Positions 20,603-31,912 of a DNA stretch of 64,000 nt are shown piece after piece (the first letter of the stretch is position 1; each line of letters begins with the position of its first letter). Below the pieces are notes generated by a model. That model did no database searches. It was given only the letters and a program-made list of their open reading frames with translations, and was not told where the DNA came from. Origin of the DNA: Ditylenchus dipsaci (taxonomy: Eukaryota > Nematoda > Chromadorea > Rhabditida > Anguinidae); the NCBI GenBank assembly GCA_004194705.1, contig SADC01001210.1, forward strand, positions 1-64,000. Direction: 5' to 3'. The translations under genes and the position numbers were made by a program.

Positions 20603-23170
20603 CCTTTCATGCTTCCAATGTTGCCTTTGTAACTTGGATAGTGGTAGTTTCCACTGCTGAAATGATAATAAAAATTAATGGTGACAATTCATTATTTAAC
20701 ATCGGTTGTACCTCATTTCGTAACGCGCCATTTCGTAACAGGTTCATTTGGTAACAAGTTCATTTGGTAACAGGTTCATTTGGTAACAGGTTCAGTTAGT
20801 AACATTTTTTTCGTAACACGAGATTTCGTAACAAATTTTTTCGTAACCCGAAATTTCGTAACAAACATTTTCGTAACAGTGATTTCAAGGCTACTACCTA
20901 ATTCAATTTGGTCTAATTTACAACTTTTTTCAAACAACAGGGGGGACCAAGGCAGTTTTTTTAGGTTTTTTGAAATTTTTTATTTTGTGTCCAAACACCC
21001 AAAACCATCGCAAACCAACCCAAATACCCTCAAACTGCCTTAATAGTCCCAAACCTAACCCAAACATGAAAAATAAAAATTTCTTTAAAATGAAAAATAA
21101 ACCATTTTTTCCAACTTAAAATTGTGTGAGGAATTGGGTTTATTAAGTCCAAAATTGCGATTTTACACACTCCAACTTCAAGGTACCACCTGGTCAGGTG
21201 GATATCCACCTGGATGGCCTAAAAATAAAAAAGGTAATTTAAATAAAAAAAATCCATTTTTCCAAACTAAAAATTTGGGAGGAATTGGGCTTGTTAAGAC
21301 CAAAAGTGCGATTTCACCTACCCAACCCCAAACCTGGGGCGGCTACCACCTGGACAGGTTGATATCCAGGTAACTCCAGAGTAGGGCTACATTCACCCAA
21401 ATGACCTGAAAAATCAAATGCTTGCTTTTATATCTGAAATTATATTAAAATAAGGAATGCGCCCAGGTGGATTCGAACCAGCAACCTAAATCAACCCTTA
21501 GAATTACTAACAACCCCATCATGCAGTGTGACCAAACCAAGTGGTCGTCCACTTAAATCAAAAATTCTTTTTTCACGTTTTCGGGTTCCAAAACTAATTT
21601 TCTGCACTAATTCGAGCATCCTGAAGATGGTTTGACAGTGGTAAAATCACGTTTTACCGAGAAATTTTTGAGTTATTGCTAACGATTGATTTTGATAAAT
21701 CAACAATTAGCAATAACTTAAAAATTTCTTGGTAAAACGTGATTTTACCACTGTCAAACCATCTTCAGCATACTCGAATCAGTGCAGAAAAATTGTTTTA
21801 GAACCCGAAAACGTGAAAAAAAAATTTTGATCCAAGTGGACGACCACTTGGTTTGGTTCGTCCCTCTGGATGTCCCTCGGATGGAGTTCTGAGCGATTAT
21901 AAGTGGTGATGTAGAGCTTGCTGGTTCGAATCCACCTGGGCGCATACTTTTGATTTTATTATAATTTTGAGTGTTTGAGTGGTGTAGAGGTCCATATACT
22001 CACCACCAAGGTTGCTGGTTCGAACTCTCTGGATGCAATCAGTCCCGGGTACTGGTCACTAGGTGCTTAACGGGGTTCGGAGAGCGTGAGGTGCTTTTAG
22101 ATGCTTTGGGATGATTTGGGGTGGTTTCAGCAATTTGGGATGTTTTGGGGTAAATTACGGATGGCTTAATAATTTGGGATGGTTCGGACACAATCTGAAA
22201 AATTTCGAAAAAAAACTAAAAAAACTGGCCCCCCCCCCCGTTGTTTGAAAAAAGTTGTGAATTAGATTAAATCAAATTAGGTAAAGTCTTAGTATCACTG
22301 TTACGAAAATGTTTGTTACGAAATCTCGCATTACGAAAAAATTTGTTACAAAATCTCGCGTTACAAAACCATTTGTTACGAAATTAGCTCATTACGAAAT
22401 GAACCTGTTACCAAATGAACTTGTTACCAAATGAACCTGTTACGAAATGGCGCGTTACGAAATGAGGTACAGCCATAACATCTTAACTACTTTCAAAATA
22501 TAAAAATTTTCGACCTGACTAACGAAACCTATGACCTCCCCTCCCCCTCAACTATTCTTCCTTTTCAAAGTTAAGTAAAAAGCACCTAAATATTAGTCCA
22601 GAACCCGTGAGACCTTTTTTAGTCTCGACTAACATCTGGCCTACCCGTAATTTTAACAAGTAAGACATAAGCCTTAGACAAGGACAATTTTTGGAGTAAT
22701 CAAATTGTTGAAAGGAGCGGCGCTCATCGAGAGTAGGAAATATTTGCTAGTAGTGCCCGATTTTCTGAAAGGTAAAAAGTTAAGCTATACTCTTAATTTT
22801 TTTATTTTTTTGTAATTGTTTTGAAAAAAAAATATTTATGAAAAAACTCACTTTTTCGGTAGATTTGGTGCTACTTTGACACTTTGGCCAACATTGCCAC
22901 CACTATATATCACCCTACCTGAGCTTCCAGATGACATCCTGTAATTTTTGGTCTGTTTTATAAATATTAATAATTAAAAGTATGCTAGAATTTTCAAAAA
23001 GAAGTCTGATTTTATTTTAAGAACATCAAAAAATATGTCCATAAAAGTTATTTTGAAAAAGGACTTACATTTTCGGAGCGCTTTGTCCTATATAGCCTCC
23101 ACTATAGATCACTCCTCCCGAGGTTTTTCCTATTCCGGAAGGAATCCTATGAAGGTAGTCGTTTAAAAAG
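20603..23170 (-). CDS. Symmetric-exon gene with IYSGG..GQS repeats (partial)
   Basis: Three minus-strand exons share phase and sequence theme: 23069-23170 (102 nt; CGAAAAT|gtaagt), 22852-22938 (87 nt; attacag|GATG; GAAAAA|gtgagt) and 20603-20656 (54 nt; atttcag|CAGT; AAAGG|gtaaat). Each is a multiple of three and starts and ends in phase 2, so they join in frame. They encode SGGVIYSGGYIGQSAPKM, SGRVIYSGGNVGQSVKVAP and SGNYHYPSYKGNIGSMKG, a Gly/Ser/Tyr-rich repeat. Such modular exons are typical of structural or extracellular repeat proteins. No start or stop is found, so this is internal; neighbouring exons may lie on either side. A 1.77 kb foldback element sits in the last intron. Function is not assigned. 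Confidence 0.55.
20704..22474. mobile_element. 1.77 kb foldback with CATTTCGTAACG repeats and tRNA-like cores
   Basis: TGTACCTCATTTCGTAACGC at 20709 is mirrored by GCGTTACGAAATGAGGTACA at about 22470. Subterminal arrays of TTCGTAACAGGTTCATTTGG type are on both arms. Further inside are CCACCTGG/CCAGGTGG repeats and a hairpin at about 21530-21860 (ACCAAGTGGTCGTCCACTT), both shared with the 4.1 kb element at 51977-56108. It lies in an intron of the IYSGG gene. Confidence 0.85.
21905..21946 (+). other. tRNA-like 3' half with pol III B box
   Basis: GCTTGCTGGTTCGAATCCAC, followed by CTGGGCGCAT, matches a tRNA T-arm (GGTTCGAATCC). An inverted copy (ATGCGCCCAGGTGGATTCGA) is at 21458-21490, and a variant GTTGCTGGTTCGAACTC is at about 22010. 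No full cloverleaf is present. Confidence 0.5.
22540..22760. repeat. Diverged family B repeat fragment
   Basis: Contains GCCTACCCGTAATTTTAACA and GCTAGTAGTGCCCGA phrases echoing family B, in decayed form. Confidence 0.4.
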
Positions 23171-23311
23171 CTTTTAATTTAGCATTAAATGAAAACAGAT
23201 TTATTTATTTATTGCTTAGGTTTGGCAACTGAAGAGTCCCCTACACAGCCATCAGGTCTTCAAAATATTTATTTGAAAACTTTCCAAATCCATTTAAAGT
23301 TTTGTATTATG

Positions 23312-26300
23312 TAGGGTTGTCAAACGTTCGTAATTTTCGAACGTTCGATTCGACGAACATTCGAAGTTTGAAATTTTCGAACGTTCGGTTCGATTCGAAG
23401 TTCGAGTTCGAAAATTTTCGAACGTTCGGTTCGATTCGAAGTTCGAGTTCGAAAATTTTCGAACGTTCGATTCGAAGTTCGAGTTCGAAATTTTCGAACG
23501 TTCGGTTCGATTCGAAGTTCGAGTTCGAAAATTTTCGAACGTTCGATTCGAAGTTTGAATCATACAATTTTCACATGTTCGATTTATAAAGTTCTGATTA
23601 TTTCGAATTCAAGCTTCGAATCTGACATTTATTCTATGCTAGTTTTTATGATTCTGTAAATGTTCTTGATGCTTTTAGTTTAACAGTTATGCCGAGCGAC
23701 GTTTGGGCAACTTTTGTGAAAAAGGGCGACAAGGCAGTTTGCAAGTGTGGTGCTGAATATTCGCTTGGAAAAAGTGGAGCCACAACAAATCTATCTTCTC
23801 ATCTACAATCTGCAAAACATAACGAAGCTATGGTAAAATTCGATGGTCCAAGCGCGAAGAAGGCACGAACGGAAACACTCCCTTCGATATTCAGTCCGAA
23901 TTACTCGAAAGTATGACAATTCAAAAAAATTTTAATTTTATTAACCTAATTTATTAGATTCAAACGGATAATTTGAGAAATGATGTGCTGAAGCTGATTG
24001 TTCAACATAATTTGCCATACTCGATTGCTGAATCGCCGTTTCTTCGTCATCTGACCAAAACTAACTATGGAAGCTCAAAGGTGATTTTAGCAAGCCTTTT
24101 TAAAAATGAGTTTCCCCGTAACTTTAATTCAGCTACCTTCGCGTCACGATATTTCCTCAGAAGTGCCGAAAAAGGCTGAGGAATGCAAAGAAAGTCTCAG
24201 GAAATTTGCAAAGAATCAATATATTTCAATCACCTTGGATGAGTTCTCGCACAGGGAGCACTCACTACTATGGTACGGCTTATAGTTTCTGTGAATTCTC
24301 TCTGGAATAGCTTTTTTTAGCATCACTGGGGCTTTCCTTGAAGAAAACTTTGAATACTGCACTCGTGTTCTGGCAGTTCGGTCCTTTACTGAGAGACATG
24401 ATGCTGTCAATATTGCAAGTCAAGTGAACTCGGCTTTGGATGAAATTCAAATCGCAAAGCAAAATGTGGTCGCTGCGACTCGTGATGGAGCGCCAAACAT
24501 GGTCGCAGGCTGTCGTGAGGCCAACATAAAAGGTTTGCGAATCTGTTCATTTTCTTGCGCATTCGAATTACCTGTAGCTATTTTACATTTAGTATTCATT
24601 GCTTCTGTCATGTATTGCACCTCGTTGTTGGAGACGCTGTCAAACGAGTAGAAGTGGAAAGTCTAATTGAAAAAGCTAACAAGGTGGCCAACACGTTCCA
24701 TCGAACTCCGACTGCAACTACAGCCTTTAGGAAAATTCAAGGCGACAACTCAACGCTTTTGAAACAGGTTGGGATTTCGACAAATTATTTGAAATTTTAA
24801 TAATATTTCCAGCAAGTGCCTACTCGTTGGAATTCTACACTTGAAATGCTGCGCTCACTACTTTACCACCGTGAGAGTCTCAAACGATATTCCGAGCACT
24901 TTCCAAGCTCGACAGCTGCTAAACATATCAAAGCCATATCTGATGGTGATTATGATGAAATCCAGTCGCTTGTTTCTGTGCTTGGACCTTTTGAAGACTG
25001 CACAAAAATGGTATTTGGTTAAACTTAAGCTCTGATGAAAAAGTCGTTTTAGGCTTCATACCAAAATGCCTGCGTGTCCTGCTACCCATATTTCGTGAAA
25101 AAGCTTAGTGAACATCTTGACGGCGACATGAGCGAGCTTGCATGTGATCTTCAAGGAAGCCTGATGGAACGAACTAACGAATTGCTTAACAATGTAGAAG
25201 TGGAATTAGCCGCTTTCTTAGATCCACGACTGTGTTTCAGGTAGTTCAACACATAAAATTTTGGATCGAAAGTTTTATCAAAATTATTTTAAGACAATCG
25301 GTTTACTCAAGAAACAAATGGGCATTAATTAAAGAAAAAGTACTCGAGCTGTTAGTGAAATCTTTCCCAGGTGTGTGCTTGAAAGGAATGACATAAAGTA
25401 ATATCAAATTTCAGGAGGAAGTGAAGAGTTCCAGGCAGCTGAGAGAAAGAGATCAAGAAATCGTGGAATGTGGGATGAAGAAGAAGAGGATGTTGATAGA
25501 CTGGATCTTTCTAGTGCGGACAGATTCAAGGTTTGTCTTGAGCAGCAATTTATCACAAAAACCTTTCTTTCAAAGGATGAAGTCGACCGTTATCTGAATG
25601 AGCCAAAGTTGCCAACGCCAAACCCGGGTTATCATGGCCATGATGACATATTTAAATGGTGGCAGAAGAATTCTCCAAAATTCCCTCATCTCGCAATTCT
25701 GGCTCGTAAATACTTGTCCATTTCGTTATCCAGCGTTGCATCAGAAAGGTGTTTTTCCAAAGCTTCTCTTCTCTTCGCTAACTCTCTTCGATCCCGTCTA
25801 CCAAAAGATGCTGCAGCCAACCTTCTTCACATCAAAACCGGGCTGGCGGATTCAGTACTAGAGGATGCCAGAAGCAAGAATACTGAAGAACCGGAAGAAA
25901 TCATCAATATTTTAATGGAAAATTCCGTAGATTTCGAAGAATTTTGATTTATTTGGTTGTTATAGTTTAATAAAGGTCACGAAATTATGACTAAAATTAT
26001 AAAAATATTTGGTAAAAAGTTCTAAATTTCCCTAATTACACGTCCGATTCGAATTCAAGAATTTTCGAATCGAGCGTTTGGTTCGAAGTTTGAATTCGAA
26101 AATTTTCGAATCAAACGTTTGGTTCGAAGTTTGAATTCGAAAATTTTCGAATCGAACGTTCGGTTCGAAGTTTGAATTCGAAATTTTCGAATCGAACGTT
26201 CGGTTCGAAGTTCGAGTTTGAAATTTTCGAATCGAACGTTCGGTTCGAAGTTCGGGTTCGAAAATTTTCGAACTAACGTTCGGTTCGAAGTCGAACGTTC

Positions 26301-26361
26301 GAGAAAATCTCGAACATTTGACTCAAAGTTCGAAATCGAACGTTCGATTCGACAACCCTAA
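23312..26361 (+). mobile_element. Near-complete hAT transposon, TSD GTATTATG
   Basis: Starts TAGGGTTGTCAAACG and ends CGACAACCCTAA, flanked by the perfect 8-bp repeat GTATTATG (23304-23311 and 26362-26369). Both subterminal regions (23320-23560 and 26040-26350) are arrays of GTTCGAATTTTCGAACG-type palindromes, likely transposase binding sites. The interior encodes a spliced BED-finger hAT transposase. Confidence 0.95.
23689..25947 (+). CDS. hAT transposase with BED zinc finger, nine exons
   Basis: Exons: 23689-23910, 23958-24080, 24133-24272, 24321-24532, 24593-24767, 24813-25010, 25053-25240, 25294-25370, 25415-25947. Introns are about 43-60 nt with GT..AG. Exon 1 encodes a BED finger (VWATF...CKCGAEYSL...HLQSAKH). 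Exon 3 has the ITLDEFSH motif near the first catalytic Asp. Exon 4 has RDGAPNMVAGC, exon 5 CHVLHLVVGDAV, exon 6 PTRWNSTLEMLRS. The last exon has the hAT dimerisation region (WWQKNSPKFPHLAILARKYL, then SSVASERCFSKAS). All junctions join in frame except 24532/24593, where phase 1 meets phase 2: either a 1-nt lesion or an unusual splice. Length is about 620 residues, normal for the family. It may be recently active. AATAAA lies at 25969. Confidence 0.93.
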
Positions 26362-26579
26362 GTATTATGGTCAAAATAAAATTTGGTAACACTATAGAAT
26401 CCCCACCCCCCAGACAGCACAAAATTCACTTTTCTTGAGAGGGAAGAGACCCGTCTAATATCGAATCTCGTGCTCTGAAACGGCACGAAAGACTTCGGTT
26501 TTTGAAAAATTGAAAAAAAATTCGATTTGCCATGGTTCCCCAAAATAAAAAATTAATAACACTTTACTTGTCACAAACC

Positions 26580-27024
26580 CCCCCCCCCTCAAAGGCTGGC
26601 GCCAAAACTTTTTCAAGGAAATAGGGCTGTATTGGGAAGGGGAAGGAATGAAAATAGGCTACTTTCATGGCAAAACGTTGAAAAAGTAAATGTTGGCATG
26701 TTTTGGCCGTCTTACCATTTTTTTCAACATGGGCCGTGGCAAAAAGAACCCCCTACATGCATTCTATGATCAACAGTACTTCTCGGAATCATGTCTAAGG
26801 TAAAGGAGTGCGCGCATCTCTAACTCTCAAGCCCCCTGCGCCCCCGTCGGGGCGCAGGGGCTTGGTTGCTTGGGGTTGAGATGCGCACACCCACATACCT
26901 TGGACGCAAATCACTCGAAAGTGACTCTGTATGCATAAAACTCTGGTATGCATACCAGAGTTTATTATGCGTAGGCCCAATATTCAAAACTATGTTCAAC
27001 ATCTTTGTGTTTCTGGGCCCTGTG
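26580..27024. repeat. Family A foldback copy, split by a hAT-like insertion
   Basis: Left part and tip of a family A element (GAATCATGTCTAAGG, GCGCCCCCGTCGGGGCGC, GCATGCATACCAGAG-type stem), ending in GGGCCCTGTG where the 27025-32360 element is inserted. The remainder (TCATTAGTGGCC onward) continues at 32369. Confidence 0.85.
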
Positions 27025-27653
27025 CAGTGTTCTCAATAGTCAGAGACAGAGTCAGAATCAGAAAGGTTCAAAGGCAGAATTCAAAGTCAAAATCAGAATC
27101 AGAAATGATAGTCAGCAAATTTTAAATCAGAATCAGAGGCAGAATGACAATCAAACATTTTCAAAGTCAGAGTCAGAATCAGAAAAGTTTCTGACTCTGT
27201 CTTTCGAAAATTCTGACTCTCATTTCTGATTCTGACTCTGAAAATTCTGACTGTGATTTCTGACTCTGACTTTGAAAATTCTGACTCTCACTTTTGATTC
27301 TGAATTTCAAAAAGTCTGACTATCCATTTCTGACTCTGAAACTTTTTTCTGACTCTGACTTTGAAATTCTGACTCTGATTTTGAATTCTGACTTTGCTTA
27401 CTGCTATATTTTATTCTGATGTTGAAATTGACTGTAGTTTTATGTTGTAGGTTGGATATGTCGGTCTCTACCGAAAGCTATTCGCCTTCTCAAGTCATTT
27501 TTGCACGTCAATCGGTCCGAGCCTTTCCTTTCAAAGTTCATATGCACCCTTAATGGTACTGATATACCGTCCAATGGTCTTAAGTCTACCATTATGCTCC
27601 TTAACCACGCCTAACTAGTCCATTACCCTATTGGTCCAGATCCAGTTTAATGC

Positions 27654-29222
27654 TGGCCCTATTGACCTTTAGTGGGCCACAATTTTTGCCTTGGTCCCCC
27701 CTGTTGTTTTTTTTTTCAAAATTTTTTTTTTGTTACATTCAACATTTTTAGAATATGAAATAAGTATATCACATTGGCAAATCATGTTTATTCAAGAATA
27801 TTACTCAGAGCATTCACAATTAACACAATTACACAATTCACAATGTCCAGAATATATCATAGCCATTTGCTTGAAGAACGTATCTAGGAAATTCCACTTT
27901 CTGGCTCGACAATTTTGGCGCATCACAGCTTCCTGTACATAAGAGGCGACGAGAGAATCACTTGTCCAAAATAGCCTTTTCACTTTGTGCTTCATATGCG
28001 CCCATTGACCTTCACACTTATTTGTGTGAATCTTTACAGGAATTCCTTCTTCCATAATAATTCTAAACCATGTATACACCATTTAAAAAATAAAGCAATA
28101 ACAAAAAATTACCGCACAAAACGATCTTTGTGACAAATGGTGTAATGTCTGTACCCTACTGAGCGACCCAGCTTTTTTCCTAGTTTCCGATATGCTGGCC
28201 ACTCGTCACTTATTATTGTCGTTCCTGCCATGAATATTTTTCTGATCAGACGGAACAGAGTCTTTTTCTTGCGATCCTTTACCCGAATAGCGAATGCTAA
28301 TCCTCCTGAAAATTTACACTGACTATTATTTAAGGATTTAACAAAACAGCTAGCCTTCTCCACGTTCTATCCCTCCGAATACCCACTGTGTTGAACCTCT
28401 ACGAAAGCGACCACGATTATATTTTCCGTTTGCAAATCGACGCTTCATCTATTTCCACAAATCGACCTAGTCCCCCCAACTTTGGCTGATTGTGACAATA
28501 GCTAAAAGCGGAAGAAAACGTGCCTTATAGTTGAAATTAATCGAGAAAAATACTCCTGGCACACTTCGCGACAGAGATTCAGCCAGTCGCAAGTATGCTT
28601 CGCACTCAAACCTGTTTCCTTAACTATTTGCTGATTTGAGTAGTCATTGGCCCACATGTAGAATATTAGCAACCACGATTGAAGGCGAAGGTGTGAATTG
28701 AAGAAAAAGGACGCACTCCTTATTGACTTCCTGGAACACATCTTTCTTTGTTTACGACAACGCCACTAAAATTATGTAATCGTTAACTTGATAGAGTAAA
28801 AATTGTTTGCGGATGAAACCTGGATGCCGTCAATTCTCGCTGCATTCTTTTCAACCATCATTGACGATGCACAAATATCACATAATGCTTCATTTCTAAT
28901 TACTGATAGGCCAACGAAGAATTTCAGACTCTGTAAAAGTGAGATAATGCATAAATGTTCAAAACTTACGATAATTATCAACCTGTTCAGTGTCGTATGA
29001 GAATACTTCTTTCAGACGAAGAGCCGCAACATCAGGCCGTTCAAGAGTATCCAAAAGTCTTCGTCGAGTCATGTAGCTAAGTAAGTACCACCTAGAAAAA
29101 TAACACAATAAAAATGGTACTTATTCCGTTTGTACTCCTACACGCTTTTTGAACTTCAAATAAAAACAACAGGGGGACCAAGGCAAAAAATTGTGGCCCA
29201 CTAAAGGTCAATAGGGCCAGGG
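27654..29222 (-). mobile_element. Merlin (IS1016-like) DNA transposon, TSD TTTAATGC
   Basis: Left end TGGCCCTATTGACCTTTAGT is mirrored at the right (ACTAAAGGTCAATAGGGCCA), with arms running on through TTGCCTTGGTCCCCCTGTTG. TTTAATGC flanks it at 27646-27653 and 29223-29230. It encodes a DDE transposase on the minus strand. Confidence 0.92.
27801..29090 (-). CDS. Merlin/IS1016-type DDE transposase, spliced, probably partly degraded
   Basis: Family blocks are seen in order on the minus strand: a CDICASSMMVEK block with DGIQ (about 28810-28900); a helical SNQQIVKETGLSAKH then DWLNLCREVC block (28560-28650); FVEIDEASICKRKYNRGR then QWVFGGIERG (about 28370-28470, first acidic residues); TTIISDEWPAYRKLG (about 28170-28230, second Asp); and a C-terminal HTNKCEGQWAHMKHKVKR block (28000-28040, last acidic residue). 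These are the hallmarks of ISXO2/Merlin transposases. Blocks lie in different frames, consistent with short introns, but a complete in-frame model was not built and small lesions are possible (a stop follows GGIERGEG). It lies between Merlin-type TIRs. Confidence 0.88.
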
Positions 29223-29849
29223 TTTAATGCTTTATATCTTTCTCAACATCCCTGATCTACTCTCAATGATCTTGATCAACCCTCAGTAGTTCTCATTTTC
29301 CCTTCGATGTCCAGAAACTTTCAGTTGTCCTCTTGGCTCATTGGGTGTGCAGTATCTGAAAAAAATTCCGTTCTCAAGACCACCTGAATTTTTGATATGC
29401 TAAATAACTACATGAGTTAGATAACATATCTATGATTTGGATGCTTTTGATCACTAAATTTTTTTCAGGGTGTGGACACCCAGACATGCAGTAGGGCACC
29501 AAGACAAATGAAGTTCAGTCATTAAACCAATCAAATGATCTTGTTGCAAAATATTCCAGCCACATGAAGTGCACTGTTAAAAAAATATTGTCTGGGTATA
29601 GTTATAGTCTAGCCATTGAAGTCTAATCATAATTATCAATCTGCCACATTCGATTCGGTATTTGATATTCGGAAAATAATCGATGTAATGTAATATATTT
29701 ATTTGATTATACAACACATTGACCTCATTAGCCGACTCAGTAAACCTATCATGAAACGAATCCACAAAAAGCAATGGATGCTTGAAACAGAATTCTAAAT
29801 TCATCACACTCTGTACTGTAAATTCACACTGTAAATTCATCACACTCTC

Positions 29850-31312
29850 GGCGCTATACTTTTATCCTTGTCCAAAATATACCTTGGCCTTTGTTGTTTT
29901 TTCTTGAATTTCGCCTTGGTCTCTCTGTTCACTGTAACTAAATTTTTACCTTCAAAAAAACAGGGGGACCAATGTGAAATTCACAAAAAAACCACACGGG
30001 TACCAAGTCATATCTTGGACAAGGATAATAGGACGCTACTCGGTAATACCCCCCCCAAAAAAGCTACTCGGGAATACCCCCCCCCCCCCCCAAAAATCGG
30101 ACCTACTCGGTTATACCCCCCCCCCCAAAAATCAAGATTTTTAGGAGTGGTCAAAACACATTTTTAAGCAATTAATTTCGCCATAAAAGGTCTAGAAAAG
30201 CAATTTAAAAGGATTATGGGCTGTATTGGAGGGAAGGGAATAATACAGGGGCCACTTTTTTTTAGCTGCTTTACCATGTTTTTCAACTCGGGCCGTGGCA
30301 AAATAGACTTTATATGCATTTTATGATCAGGTGTACTTCTCGGAATCATGTCTAAGGTAAGTGCGTGCGCGCATCTCTAACTCTCAAGCCCCCTGCGCCC
30401 CCTTCGGGTGGTTTTTTAGTCAAAATTTGAAAAATTTAAATTGGCGCCTTTTGAATTTAAAAGGGAATAAGGGCTGTATTGGGAGGGGAAGGGAATAAAA
30501 GGGGCCACTTTTATGGCAGAACATTATAAATTTGAATATCTATATTCTTCGACTGCCTCACCATGTTTTTCAACTGGGCCGTGGCAAAAAAGACTCTTTA
30601 TGCATTTTATGGTCAAGAGTACTTCTCGGAATCATGTCTAAGGTAAGTGTGTGCGCGCATCTCTAACTCTCAAGCCCCCTGCGCCCCTTCGGGGGCGCAG
30701 GGGCTTGGGGCTTGGAGTTGAGATGCGCACACCCACATACCTTAGACACAAATCACTCGAAAGTGACTCTGGATGCATGAAAAAACATGCATACCAGAGT
30801 TATTTATGCGGTAGGCCCCAGTATTCAAAACTATGTTCAACATCTTTGATTTTTTCGGCCGAAAAGGGTCTCCCCATTTTCCAGCCTGAGGCTACGAGCC
30901 AGAGGCTCAGCCATCCAAAAGTTAAACAACAACCATCAGGATCCACCCGGCTGACCGGTCTGATCATTTCGAGTGCTTATACTTTTACGTGCACCACAAG
31001 TGGCTGGGTTTGAAAGTGACTTCAAGGCTAAGAGAATTATTACTCTTTGGTACTTATAGGCACTATAAAAGTGGCCCCTGTTTTGTCCCTTCCCCTCCCA
31101 ATACAGCCCATAATCCCTTTTAAATTGCTTTTCTAGACCTTTATGGCGAAATTATTGCTTAAAAATGTGTTTTTGACCACTCCTAAAAATCTTGATTTTT
31201 GGGGGGGGGTATAACCGAGTAGCTCCTAGGATTGGGGGGGGTATTCCCGAGTAGCACTTTTTGGGGGGGGGGGGGGGTATAACCGAGTAGCGCCGATAAT
31301 AGTATATAGCGT
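29850..31312. repeat. Foldback with poly-C/G loops and nested family A copy
   Basis: GGCGCTATACT at 29850 is mirrored by AGTATAGCGTCC near 31300. Further in, TACTCGGTAATACCCCCCCC is mirrored by GGGGGGTATAACCGAGTAGC, with runs of 8-15 C or G, then GGCTGTATTGGAGGGAAGGG and its complement. A small hairpin (29871-30030, TTATCCTTGTCCAAAATAT termini, shared with 57236-57405) sits at the left and a family A tip near 30690. Confidence 0.8.
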
Positions 31313-31366
31313 CCACTCTCTATCAACACCGCTCTATTCGAAAAAAGGAAGTTCAAGCAGAGATTT

Positions 31367-31912
31367 TTATGTCAGAAAAAAATGTGGGAACAATATAAGA
31401 TGGTAACGGACAATTTCTGATAGAAGATGGTGTCTGGTCAGCAATTTCAACGAAGCACTGTACTTGGACATAGCTTCAGTTACCTCCGAGATAGCATGCT
31501 TGGCCAGCTCTCCGGACATGACGAGAGGAACGGAAGTCTGAATTTTGCGAGAAGAAAGCGTGCAAGTCTTGCTATACTTGACCAGGCGGGCAAATTTATC
31601 CAGCAAGCGGTCGAAGAGATCGTTAACCTGAGAAAAGACTAAATTAATAAATCACACTTCCAAAAAGACCCACCATATAATTCATGACAGCCATGCCTTT
31701 CTAGGTGATTCGAATCACCGGGTGAACTTGCTTGAGCACTCGATTCAGGTAGATCTGAAACAGATTCTTATCAAATATATGGGTAAGAATAAAGCGGTAG
31801 AACCTACACCATAGCTTCGCTTCTTTTGCCCTTGCTCGAGTTCTTCGGCTAGACATCCTTCGATTTCTTCGTGATCCTTGGGAGATTGGGCTGCTTGCTT
31901 GGTACGAGTCAT
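31367..31912 (-). pseudogene. Intron-split histone H2B-like gene with in-frame stop
   Basis: Minus-strand exons: 31808-31912 (ATG; ends TATGGT|gtaggt), 31674-31754 (tttcag|ATCTAC; TATATG|gtgggt) and 31367-31627 (ctcag|GTTAAC), all phase 0, with introns of 53 and 46 nt. The histone fold is clear: IYLNRVLKQVHP (alpha 1), KGMAVMNYMVNDLFDRLL (alpha 2), SSRKIQT then GELAKHAISEVTEAMSKYSA (alpha 3/C), matching H2B's [28 protein letters not shown] and KYTS. A TAG lies at 31701-31703 in loop 1. The usual end is replaced by about 29 extra residues. The N-terminal exon begins MTRTKQAA, echoing H3's ARTKQTA, and lacks the usual Lys-rich tail. It could be a decayed variant H2B. It lies inside the 27025-32360 composite. 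Confidence 0.85.

Noticed and set aside
23294..23589. Overlapping open frames of about 90 codons on both strands, rich in Arg/Phe/Glu/Ser
   Set aside because: They are translations of the TTCGAACG palindromic subterminal array of the hAT element.
30651..31013. 120-codon frame starting MRASLTLKPPAPLRG
   Set aside because: The same frame appears in several family A copies (17724, 47547) as a by-product of the GC-rich tip; no family or codon bias.
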